Shown: in pieces, positions 45,298-56,700 of the stretch
How the letters are laid out: each line of letters starts with the position of its first letter
Position numbering within the stretch: position 1 is the first letter of the stretch
Assembly (NCBI GenBank): GCA_011947345.1
Contig: JAAVTG010000620.1
Location: 248,001-312,000 of the forward strand
DNA from: Phytophthora quininea
Taxonomy: Eukaryota; Oomycota; Peronosporomycetes; Peronosporales; Peronosporaceae
Reading direction: 5' to 3'
Length of the DNA: 64,000 bases
Made by a program: the position numbers and the translations under genes
The notes under the pieces: generated by a model
Told to the model about the DNA's origin: nothing
Databases searched by the model: none
Seen by the model: the letters and a program-made list of their open reading frames with translations, nothing else

Positions 45298-46884
45298 ATG
45301 GCACGGCCGGAAGTGGCGGGGCTGCGGGCGCTGCCGACGTGGGACGCGCTGCTGGCGCTGGGCAGTTGGCTGCTGCTGTTCCTGTTCGCGCGCTTCTTCT
45401 TCTCGCTGTGGTTGTTCAGGGATTACGCCGTGCGCAGCGCCGCCACGCCGCTGCTATTCGCCTGCTCGCTGACCTTCTCGCTGTCCATCTTCGAGGTGGT
45501 GTTGTTCGAAGTGACGGACGTTATGCAGATCGCCAGTCGCCAGTGGGTCTGGCGGGTGGATCTGATCGCCATGACGTATTTGGAGGTGCTGGTGCTGCCG
45601 CTGTCGCTGTTCTACGCCATGGGGAGGGAGTACGGATTGCACCGGAAGAAGGCCTTGACGACGGCAGTTGTGCTGCTATTGGGCTATCTCTACGGCTTCT
45701 GGAGACTCGGAGGGGCTTGGAACAGGATCTTCCCAGCCAGTCCGTTGAAGGTGGCGTTCATTAGAGTTTATAGAGGAGTTGAAGAGGTTCTTACTGTTTC
45801 CTGTTGTTCTTGTAGGACTGTTCTCCATCACCAACTTTGTGAGTCGAGTGAGCTTATTGGGAGTGGTGTTTATGGCGCTACTGTCTGGATTCGGAGCCGT
45901 CAACTGTCCATACGAGTACATGACGTTCTTCTGGAGACGAGTGGAGGAGGAAGACATTGAGTTTCTGGAGAAGCGTTTACGACACAACTTGGACATCTTG
46001 ATCGCCAAGAAGAAGAGGTTGACGCTAGAGCTGAGAGATAGTGCCAGAAGGTATGATGTCAGAGGAACTGATGGCAAAATCGGGTCGATTTTCTCCCGTG
46101 CGTTGCGAATTTTTTCCACCAAGCAGAACGACACGACGTATATTAAAGGGCTGGAAGCAGAAATCTTGACATTGGAGAGTCTCGGAAGAGAGCTGTTTCT
46201 GGAGGTGAATGACCTGAGAGATGTACAGGCGAGATCACTGCGGGCGCGCACTCTGCGAGGACGGATCTTCAACTTCTTTGGGTACTTGCTGTCGGCCTTC
46301 TGCGTGTACAAAATGGTCATGAGCACGGTAAATGTGGTGTTTCGGCGCAACCGTGACAAAGATCCGATCACGGATGTCGTGGAGAAATTACTGTACGTTT
46401 GGCCGTCGCTGGCGGAGCAGCTGAACATCCGCTTCGTGTCGGAGATCGCCTCGCTAGGCTTCGTCGGTATCCTCGTGTTCACACAGACGCGAGGCTTTCT
46501 AGTCACTCTGCTCAAGTTCTTTCGATATTATTCCAGCACGGTATCCTCGAACAGTGTTGTGCTGTGGCTGGCTCACCTCATGGGCATGTATTTCATATCC
46601 TCATTTGTTCTCATGCGCATGAATCTGAGTGCAATACATCGGTGCGTTGGCAATTGCTTATGTTGTGGAAGATACGCTGAGATGGCGCTAACTTATGCTT
46701 TGAATGCAGACAACGGATTGATGAAGTTCTGGGCGACATCCAGTTCAATGTATTTCACCGGTATTTTGATATGATGTTTGTAGTGAGCTCATCGTGCAGC
46801 CTGGGCGTCCTGGCATTGACCAAGTTCTCAAAGGCCTCACGCACAGCTAACAATGACTATGGTGTGCACGACAAGTTTCCGTGA
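45298..46884 (+). CDS. Golgi pH regulator / GTG-type (GPR89 family) membrane protein
   Basis: Three exons: 45298 to about 45750, 45816-46641 and 46710-46884. The family signature SGFGAVNCPYEYM lies after the first set of helices and is followed by the central coiled coil (DIEFLEKRLRHNLDILIAKKKR). The C-terminal end EVLGDIQFNVFHRYFDMMFVVS is diagnostic. GPHR forms an anion channel that acidifies the Golgi; plant homologues are GTG proteins. The first junction is one base out of phase: either the donor is GTCCGT at 45740 or one G is missing from the run at 45750. About 480 residues with eight or nine helices. Confidence 0.87.
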
Positions 46885-47468
46885 TGGTTTGGAAATAGAG
46901 TGTACCTTCGTTTGTGGCGTGACCTAAGTGATCAAGATAATCGTCGATGCCAGAGACAAAGTGTGATGTCTAGCGCTGGTGAGCCTTCAGCTCTCGCGTT
47001 ATCCGAGCCAACAATTTGCAGCAGAAGATATGGAGATCCACGGGCTCAGCGCGACGGCAAAGTGGATCACGTGGAAGCACGTACAAGGACAAAATTACCC
47101 CTTAGATGACCTCCGAGTCCTGCACTGGAACGTCTTGGTGGCGTCCTGCTGACTGAACACGAGGCGACTCAAGAAAACGGTCTCCCAGACGAGGTCTCAA
47201 TCAACGTCATCGCTGGAGGAGATGAATAACAGGATGGAGAAAGGAGTGAAGATACAGGATGACAAGCGCGAGATGAAAACGCCGATTAATGATATTGCAA
47301 CGCAAAATGAAGATATGACGAAGCTGACAGAAGAGCTTCCACTCGTGCACGAGCATACAACATTGCCGAGCTGAGAGAATACTGTCCTGAAGAGATTTTG
47401 GCAGGAAACAGTAGCGCAATTGATTCATTGGTGCATGCCGTTCTTTTAGCTTTATGTTTTAAATTCTT
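46885..47468. other. Intergenic, possible coding remnant
   Basis: No gene supported. Around 47220-47375 there is a short helix-like reading stretch on the plus strand (MNNRMEKGVKIQDDKREM) that may be a remnant. Nothing else noted. Confidence 0.3.
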
Positions 47469-48803
47469 TTACTCTTGGATGAACGGGAAGCTCAGGAAGT
47501 CGTTGTACAGTAGATCTCCATTGGCGTCGTAGTGTGCAGCACGGTAGCAGCGTTCGCAGAAGAACATGGGATCCATCATCGCCAACTTATCCCCGTAGCA
47601 CACATATTTGGCGCTATACTGCTGACAAATGAGGCAGTTGCGTAGGCGACGATCGTGTGGGTTTGGCAGACGTAGCGGGAATACCCCGTCGCTCTTCGGG
47701 GCATCGAATTCATGCGGCATGCGCGCGTCTCGAAGTCGTAGCAGGTGCTCGCACTCTCCCTGATGAATGTACACTCCTGGTGCATCGACATGAAGCTCCA
47801 AATCGGCGAATGTTGCCTTGTGGAGACTGCGAGGCTGCTCACTGGCAACAAATGTGCCGAACTTCGTCTGACGCTCGGGTTTCGCTTGAATCCACTGCCG
47901 AATCTGCTCCGAGTAGTCTACACTCCCACGAATACGCTGCTCTACGAAAAACTTCCGACCAAAGTATACTAGCTTTGAAGACTTCTCGTGTTCACGCAGT
48001 CGCTCATCATTCGCACACGCGATCACATCCACCAGTTCAGATAACCGCTGCGAGCGTCGCACAAGGAACGACTGTGTTCGAGATGGGTCCTTGCTAGGGT
48101 GCAACACGTCAAACCACAAGATTGGGTCCTTGTCCTTAATTGTCAACACACTCGCAGTGCTCACCACCTCTTCCATTTCCTCCTCAACTGCATCCAACTC
48201 CACAGGAGGCCGCGCAAAGTCAAAGCTCATGGACGTGACGGTGTCTGCCGCAGAGCGCTTCTGCATCAGCCGCCGCTTCTTGGGCACAAAAGTGGCCACA
48301 AACTTCTGCAGCCTCTCACTGGGCTGTCGCTCCTCTCTCAGCTCCTTGATATCAGCGAGTTCCTCCACCACAGCTCGGAACCTCTTGTGTTCATCTCTGC
48401 GCTGCTTCTGCAGCCTCCGTTCTCTTTGTCCTGGCGTCTCTTAGCCGCAGCTCGCACTTTCGCTTTGACAATTCTTGCGTCTGTGTTTTCCGGTTCCGGG
48501 CCGCTTTCCGAGGCGTTTTCCTGCTCTTCCTGCTCTGTGTCTTGAGTATTTAGCTCTGACTCTGGATGCAAAACGATATTGGCAATGCGCTGGTACTTCT
48601 TGACGCGTTCGAGGTAAGGCAGTGCTGTCTCCACGTGGGCAGGGTCGTCCACATTCCAGCGCTGCAGAGCGCGGTAGACCCGTCGTTCACTGCCTTTCTA
48701 TAGGAGGAAGCAGCAAGTCGTCCACGCTGATGTCCACGGAGCTCAGGTCTTCCTCGGACGCAGCGTCCGGCAGCAGCGGCGGGAAGAGCGCAGCAAAGTC
48801 CAT
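47469..48803 (-). CDS. SNAPC3: SNAPc subunit 3 (SNAP50) homologue
   Basis: Exon 1 48803-48738, a 40-nt intron, then 48697-47469. The C-terminal half has the SNAP50 zinc domain: GVYIHQGECEHLL, CLICQQYSAKYVCYGD and DPMFFCERCYRAAHYD. SNAPc binds the proximal sequence element and recruits polymerases to snRNA genes. The N-terminal half is a charged coiled coil (KYQRIANIVLHPE). One base is missing from an A run (TTT at 48425-48427 on the plus strand), where the frame shifts; restoring the length gives exactly 410 codons in exon 2. Exon 1 assignment is less sure, as the intron is unusually short. Confidence 0.8.
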
Positions 48804-48976
48804 TGGCTGGAGCTATAATTGCTTTTGGTGATCGTAAATGGCTACATTTCGCTGTAATATGAAGACTCAAACTACTGCGCTGAAATATGTACACTGGTCA
48901 AGAAATCGCGAGCTCATGGCCACCTAGATCATGAGTTCAGGATGCGAGGCTGACGCGGACGTCCGGTGGATCACGC

Positions 48977-50158
48977 TCACATCCCTCGAGCACAAGCCCG
49001 ACGTCTCTTTGCTCTCGCTGCCAAACAGCCGTGCGAACAAGCCTCCTCGACCTTCCTCGCTTTGCGTTGCAGCACCATGGCGTATTGGTTCTTCTGGCAG
49101 CGTCGCAGTCCTTCGGGTTCGTGTCGCCGCGGGTTGCAGCTCCAAACGTTGTCGGCGATGATGCTCGTGAGGTAGTCCACCACCTCCTGGTGCTTCTCCT
49201 TGGCCGCTCCTCTGCGCGCCTGGAACAAGCACCCCTTATTGGAGTATCGACACAGCAACCGCACACACTCGAGGTGGCCGTTCTTGGCTGCATCCTCCAG
49301 CGCCCGTGGGTGGGGGCCTTCCGTTCTGTGCTTGCCCAAGAACTCCACCACCTCCACATGTCCGAAGCCAGCAGCACAGCCCATCGCCACCGTCGTGCAT
49401 CCCTCCCTCCTGTTCTCGTGCAGGAACTTGACGACATCCAGGTGCCCATTAGCTGCCGCCATGTCCATCGCTTCAAATGTGCAGCCTTCGCTCCTGTGGT
49501 CGTGTAGGTACTTGACCACCTCCAAATACCCTGCAATCGCTGCTGCGTCCATCACTCCAGCTGTGAATCCTTCGTATTGATGCTCGTCCAGCCACCGGAT
49601 CGCCTTCAAGTTCCCCCTCGACGCCGCAAAGCACAACTGCCAGGATCGAATGTGCACGAACCTCCTGGGCACGTTCTCGTGCAGCCAGTCCATGACCTGC
49701 ACGTCCCCGCTGTAGTGGATGGCATAGTTGAGTAGATTGCCTTCAAACGGGTACTCCTGTAGCTCATAGTGCTCCTGCAACCATTGCAGCGCGTCCAGTC
49801 GGTCAAACATGACAGCGCAGCGGATGACCTCGTGGAACTCCAGTCGCGGGTTGGTGCTGTACTCTGGCTGTCTGGAGACGGCTAGTATGCGCTGCAGCAT
49901 GGCCAAGTCGCCGCGGATGATGGCCAGCTGCGGCAGATAACCTCTCGGCTGCGGATACAGCGACGTCTCGGGCGACGAGCCCTTGCTCAGGCGCTGCAGC
50001 CGATCACGGTCTCTGCGTCGCGCCTCCTGGAAGGCAAAGTCGCCGACGATGTACGGCACGCCGCTCATGAAGCTGCCAATGTGCTGCAGCAGTCCCTCCT
50101 GCGTTAACACGCGCAGCGGCGCGCCATCGGAGCCCGTGGGGCAGCTCATCGACTCCAT
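48977..50158 (-). CDS. Ankyrin-like repeat protein, family member B
   Basis: 393 residues, intronless. Same plan as member A: GLLQHIGSFMSGVPYIV, LPQLAIIRGDLAML, IRCAVMFDRLDALQWL, then 28-residue ankyrin-like repeats (AMDMAAANGHLDVVKFLHEN). The end SCNPRRHEPEGLRRCQ is shared. A basic C-terminal extension (RAKRRRACARG) follows. Protein-protein interaction role inferred. Confidence 0.82.
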   Translation of the reverse strand: MESMSCPTGSDGAPLRVLTQEGLLQHIGSFMSGVPYIVGDFAFQEARRRDRDRLQRLSKGSSPETSLYPQPRGYLPQLAIIRGDLAMLQRILAVSRQPEYSTNPRLEFHEVIRCAVMFDRLDALQWLQEHYELQEYPFEGNLLNYAIHYSGDVQVMDWLHENVPRRFVHIRSWQLCFAASRGNLKAIRWLDEHQYEGFTAGVMDAAAIAGYLEVVKYLHDHRSEGCTFEAMDMAAANGHLDVVKFLHENRREGCTTVAMGCAAGFGHVEVVEFLGKHRTEGPHPRALEDAAKNGHLECVRLLCRYSNKGCLFQARRGAAKEKHQEVVDYLTSIIADNVWSCNPRRHEPEGLRRCQKNQYAMVLQRKARKVEEACSHGCLAARAKRRRACARGM

Positions 50159-50742
50159 GGCTGCGTTTCTCTTGTGGAGCTCATCAAAAGCGATATGGTG
50201 GAATCAGATTTCTCAGTATTCGTAGCGTTTACGCGCGAATGACAGTGTGGTGCACACGATTGCAAGAACTTCAAGGCAACGTTTTACCCACGCACGGCAA
50301 AATGTGCAAGCTCTATGCGTGTCAAAGTAATCGGAACCCACGCTGGCTCAAGACGTTTGGATTTGAAATGGAGATGTTCTCGTGTGGAGGAATCGGAGAG
50401 CGATTGTACTAGCGGTAAGAAGAGCGAGCAACGAGGGCTGTCGTGGTGAAAGCGGCGGCAGTCGATCTGCTGGCAATACACCACTTTCATCTTGTTTGTA
50501 TGACAGGGTGTTTCACAATTGAGTCTTGTTCTGGTAAAAATACTCGCCGTGGTGGTCGTGCATCGCCGCAGTTCATGCCATGGGGGCCGTTTCCGCTGGC
50601 GCCTCCCTGAATAGCTCTGCTGCTACTAGTGATCCACACGAGAAACCTCGGGTACCTTTTGCCGGCTGCGCTCGGCCTTTCCTCCGTAGCGTTGACGACG
50701 GCGCCGCCGACTTGCTGAGATCGTCCACGTGTCGCCGGGTAT
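50159..50742. other. Intergenic region between ankyrin-like gene and flippase-cyclase gene
   Basis: About 580 bases between two divergent genes. No supported gene. Open frames near its right end are shadows of the flippase start. Promoters for both neighbours should lie here; no clear initiator seen. Confidence 0.4.
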
Positions 50743-53700
50743 ATGCATGCCCAGCCTGCTCTGCCTCCCGGTCCGTCAGCGTCGCTTTCGCTCCCGAAAG
50801 CCATCACGTCCGTCGCGGCACCGGAGAGGGCGATGCGAATCGAGTCGCGCAAGGTCGATGCGACTTCCGGTGTGTCCGCGACGACCAGTGCTCGCGGGAG
50901 ACCGGGGCTCCTGCGGTGGCTGTTCCACCGCAACAATGTGCAGGACGAGGTCAGACACAACAGCAACAGCCATGAGAGCGAGCTCGTCAAGAGCCGACTG
51001 CTGTACGTGAACGACGTGCACAGGACGATAGAGCACGCGGCCTACATGCACAAGCGGTACGACGCAGACCCATACTGGACCAACACGGTGCGGTCCTCCA
51101 AGTACACGGCGCTCAACTTCCTGCCAAAGTCGCTCTTCGAGCAGTTCCGGCGCGTCGCCAACTTCTATTTCCTCATCATCTCGCTGCTGCAGCTTTGTAC
51201 AAACCTGTCGCCCACGAACGAGTACTCGACGGTGGGGCCGCTCATGCTCGTGCTGTTCGCCACCATGGTGAAGGAAGGTCTGGAGGACCGAGCTCGACAC
51301 CAACAGGACTGGATCGTCAACCACAGCAAAGTCGCTGCGCTTATCAACGGCAACGACCCCATCGCGAGCAAGCGAGCGAAAGACCAGGCGCAACCAGCGA
51401 GCGACTTCACGTCGGTACACTGGAAATCCTTGCGGGTCGGCCACGTCGTCAAGATTCACGACCTGGAGCACGTTCCTGCCGACATGGTCATTTTGTTCTC
51501 CAGCCAAGAAACGTGCGACGCCATGTGCGAGACCTCCAGTCTCGACGGCGAGTCCAACCTCAAAGTTCGGCATTGCGTCAAGTGGAACGAGATTATCCCC
51601 CAGAAGCCGCAGGACTTTGGGACGACAGTGCAGGGCGAAATCCGCTGCGAAGCTCCCAACAAAAGACTCTACAGCTTTGACGGCGTCATGAGGATTTCTC
51701 GAACGACATCGCCGGAGTTTGGCGAGCATTCGCCAGCAAAAGTCGAGGAGATTCCCGTGACGATCGAGAATGTCTTGTTGCGAGGGATGACGCTGTGCAA
51801 CACGAAGTGGGTAGTGGGGGTCGTTGTGGGCGGCGGCAACGACACCAAGCTCGTACAAAACATGAAGGCCATCCCGTCCAAGTTCAGTCGACTGGACCGT
51901 ATCGCCAACCGCTGCATCTTCCTCATCTTTTCGGTGCTATTCGTCGTCTGCTGCTTCAGCTCCGTGCAGGCATCTTTGTACGCTGTCAAGGTGCACAAGA
52001 AGCCTCACTACGCTGCCGCACTGCCCTATATTGCCAAATTCCATCCTGGCTACTTGCTGGAGGCCTGGGTCACATATCTGATCCTGTACAACAACATGGT
52101 ACCGATCTCTCTCTACATCAGCTTGGAAGTCGTGAAATGGTACCAAGCTCGGCGAATAGAGACCGACCCCAAAATGTACTGCGCCAGCTCCGGTCGTGGC
52201 GTGACCGCACGCACGTCCAACGTGAACGAAGACTTGGGCCAGATCAAGTACATTTTCAGCGACAAAACAGGCACCTTGACCAAGAACCAAATGCTCTTCA
52301 AGGTGTGCAGCATCGGAGGCATCATCTTCGACGGCTCCAACATGCATCTTCGTCGAGCAGCCGACGCCAGCAATGAGGAGCTCCCTTCCGGCAGTGAAAT
52401 GATGATCCGGCTTGGCTCTGCAGCCAGATCGGGCAACGGCAGCAGGGAAAACAGCGCCGAGGGCGCAAGGCGGAAGTCCAAACACATTTCCGTGACTGAA
52501 AAGGACGTACGGTCGTACTCACAGATGATGAAGTTTGTGGAGAATCCGACGCGATTTTCAGCGAAGGAGATGAATGCAGTGAAGTTAGCGCGGCCCTTTT
52601 TCAGGTGCTTGCTCTTGTGTCACTCGGCGTCGGTATCTCAAGACGGAAATGCTTCAGACGCGTCCATGGACGGAAGAAGTGCTACCGGTCGAGTCGGTTC
52701 TGAGAGTATGGACGGAAGTATGCGGCGTGAAAGCCGTCGCAACCAAAGTGGCGGTCTAAACTCCTTCACCAGCAACCACGCAGCAGCTGAAGCGACCGAT
52801 GCCTTCCCGTCGGTAATAAAGACCGATCGTAAATTTTTGGCTCTTCACCGGACGAAGTTGCGCTGCTAAATGCTGCTGTCGAGTTCGATTGCGTCTACGA
52901 ACGCCGGGAAGGAGATGTGATTCACATCCGACTATTTGGTCAGCCCGAATGCTACCAATTACTGGCGCTAAACGAGTTCGACAGCACTCGGAAGTGCATG
53001 TCGGTGGTGGTAAGAAGGCTGTCCCGGTCTGAATCAGCAGCAAACAGCTCTATAAAACTCCCGCGAGTTCGCGACAGCTTTGTCGAGTTCGATCAGACTT
53101 TGGAGTCCGACCTAGAAGGAGCGAACAGCGATATGGAAACCGAAGAGCGAGACATTTTGGTCTTTTCTAAAGGAGCCGACACTGTCATGTTTGCGAACGC
53201 GAACAAGACTCAAGATATTAGCAAACTCGCCTTACACGTGCACTACTTCGCAGCAATGGCACTGCGAACCTTATTGCTCGGCTACCGTGAGCTGTCGATG
53301 TCAGAGTATCTCGCGTGGAAGTGCGAGTTCGATGCAGCAAAGAAGGCGCTGACGAACCGGGAGCAGCAATGCGTGGAGGTGGCTAGGAAAATCGAGACTT
53401 GTACCAACCTACTTGGTGCTACTGGCGTCGAAGATTTGCTCCAGGAAGGCGTTCGAGAGTGCATTTCGCAGCTATCAGTGGCTGGCATTAACATTTGGAT
53501 GCTCACAGGAGACAAGGATGAGACTGCGATTTCAGTCGCTCATATGTGCGGGCTCATCGGACAGAAAAGCAAAATGGTTATCATCAAAGGAAAGAACAAG
53601 CAGGACTGTCTGGACGAGATCGCTAAAGCCCGACGGAAGATGAAACGAGAAGGTGTTTGGGTGCCCGGTGTGGCCGCTCAAGATATCTCCTTGGTAATCA

Positions 53701-56700
53701 ACGGCGAGGCACTGGAATTTCTTCTGGCAGACGCACTGGCAGCGAATACTGTCAAGCAACAAATTTCGTATGTGGGCTCCAACCAAATTCTCCCTCACAC
53801 GAGCCACTTAAGCCACTCGGGCCCAAGCAATCACCACGGTTCGGCGCTTGATGCCCTGAAAGTGGGCGCAGATTTCCTTCAGGCTACACGACTGAGCGGC
53901 TCGGCATCTTCAAAATCGCTAGGGAGCATACCATTCCAGTCGGCTCATGTAGTGCAGAATCCCCGACACCAATCGAGCACAAGGCCAGCCTCAACGCGTG
54001 GGTCGATAACCGATCCAACTGCTGGGGTTCAATTGGCCCATGATTTATTTCTCGAGCTCGCGTCGCAATGCAGGACAGTGGTCGCGTGCCGGTTAAGTCC
54101 TATGCAGAAAGCTCAAGTTGTTGGCTTGATGAAAACCGCTCCTGGAGCTCCGCTGACGTTAGCTGTTGGAGACGGTGGCAACGATGTCAGTATGATCCAA
54201 GAAGCTCACGTTGGAATTGGCATCTACGGCCACGAAGGAATGCAGGCAGTGCGTGCTGCAGATTTTGCCATAGTTACTTTTCGGCACCTCTCGAGGCTGT
54301 TGCTGGTGCATGGACGCTGGAACCATCGACGAGTTGCGCGCGTGATTTTGTTTTCTTTCTACAAGAACATGGCGCTCATCATGACGCTGTTCTTGTACTC
54401 CTTTACAACGGCTACTCGGGCCAAACGCTGTACGAGTCGTACTTGATGGTAGGGTGGAATGTGCTCTATACATTGCTGCCGATTTTCGTGCTTGGGATCA
54501 CTGACGAAGACATTCGAGATAGCGCCGTCATGCGATTTCCTTTTGTGTATCGCAGTTCACTCCGGAAAGGCGAGCTGAGCATTCGTGGGCTGAGCTTCTG
54601 GGTCGCCAATGCTCTCTTCCACTCCATCATGGTGTTTTTCTTAGTCTTAAAAACAATGGGAGGCGTGTCGTCAAAAACGAGTCGATCGAACGGACTCTTT
54701 CCTGACGGTACCGCAGTCTACGGAGCTTTGATCATCACCGTGACACTAAAGGCATCTTTACATATGCAGTGCTTGCATCGGTGGACTCGATCACACTATG
54801 TGTCTCTGCTTGGAGGTTTTGTTGCATTTCTGCTTTTCGTGGCTGCGTACTCTCAAGCATACCAGATGTTCCCGTCTTTCGACGTGTTCCGAGATTTTGA
54901 TGGACTGGCCTCGATACTTTTTCCAGAGATGCTGTATTGGATTATGCTTTTGTTCACTTCCGTGACGTGCATTTGCTTCGATCTGGCTGTCATGTACATG
55001 AGGAAAATGTACTTGCCATCAAGCAACGACATCATCTTAGAGATCGATAGTGGCCTCGGAGAAATCCCCAAAGCACCAATTCGCAATATGGACGGCTCAC
55101 TTGACAATTCGCGTACAACGAAAGTCATCTACAGCTCGTCAGGCCGTTCGGACGAAGGCAGCTACACAAGTACTGTTGGTGTCCGATCAGAGAAGAGTGA
55201 TCTTCCACCACCACTGCTTGATGGCGAGTGGAGTCAGAAATTCCGAGACTTTGACCTTCCAACCGAACACGACGAGCTCTCCAAGCAGCTTGTTTCGGTT
55301 CAACGAGACCTTGCGCAGGAGATTGGTCACCCTGACCCACTCATGGATGAAGACGACGCTCATAGCTCTCGTGCGTTGCGTGTACAGCCCCAGTTCACCC
55401 ACTCACCCTAGAGTTTATGGGTGAGGAGCACCAGCGCCTTGAGATCGAGTACGAGCTCATGTTCGCATTCCGAGAGCGTGGCCGCGTCATGATGTGTCTA
55501 AAGGTCGTGGCCTTCATGATTCCTCTGTATGCAGCCTACGAAATCCTCTGGGAACGCGAGTCTTCGTACATTTGGATCCGTGTGGGCTACTTCGTGTGCG
55601 ACTTGTCCTTCATGCGCTTTGCTAGGACCAAGTTCTTTGTTCAAAACTACCAGATCTCCATCCTGCTGCCGTACTGCTTGGTCGGGATGGTTCTCACGCT
55701 GACCATCTCCGATACGGGCAAGTTTGCTGCTGCTCTGTATCCCGTTGTGCTTTTCGTCGTGATTCGCGTCAAGTTCCTGTATGCGCTCATGCTGTCGATC
55801 CACAACTTTGCGTTCTACATGCTGGCCGATCGACTGATTACCATGAATTACCACAACACTGTGGATGTGTCCGACTTGATGCTTTTCGCGCTGTACCTGG
55901 TGTTTGTGATCACCTTCGGTTCCTTCGCGTGCTACTCGCTGCAGATCACGATGCGCAGGGATTTCCTCCAAAGTCGGTCGCTGCTGATCGAGCAGAAGCG
56001 CTCGACCCAAATCCTCAAGAATATGCTTCCGGAGCACGTGGTGCAGCGAATGCAGAAGGGAGATACGCTGATCAGCGAAAACGAGCAAGACGTGACGATC
56101 CTGTTCTGCGATATCGCCGACTTTGCCTCGTTCGTGAACCGCTTCAGCCCCACCGAAGTCGTGTCACTACTTGATCGAGTGTACTCGCTGTTCGACCAAA
56201 TCTGCCAGAAGCACGGCGTGCGCAAAATGGAGACCGTCGGGAAAACGTACATGGCTTGTGCTGGTCTACAGGGCAAGGATCAAGGTCGTGAAGCAGCCTT
56301 ACGAGCTGTATCGATGGCTCTGGATATGCTTGCTTGTCTCGAGAAATGCCGAGCTTCGAATGGCAACGGCATCAAATTGCGTATCGGAGTTCACTCTGGT
56401 CGAGTAGTGAGTGGCCTGGTGGGGATGAAGAAGCAGCAGTTTTCACTCTTCGGTGACACCGTCAACACGGCCTCTCGAATGCAGTCCACGGGAATCACCG
56501 GTCGTTGCCAGATCTCCCAGGTGACGTACAAGAAGCTCGCCGGTCACTTTGGTTTCGAGGAGCGTCAGATCGACGTGAAAGGCAAAGGCAGCATGACGAC
56601 GTACTTGGTCGGCGAGCCGCTCACGGAAGTGGCTCAGATGGCAGTTCTCGGCCAGCTGGAGTTCACGTCAAAGCGCGACTCAGTGTCCATGTCGTCCGCA

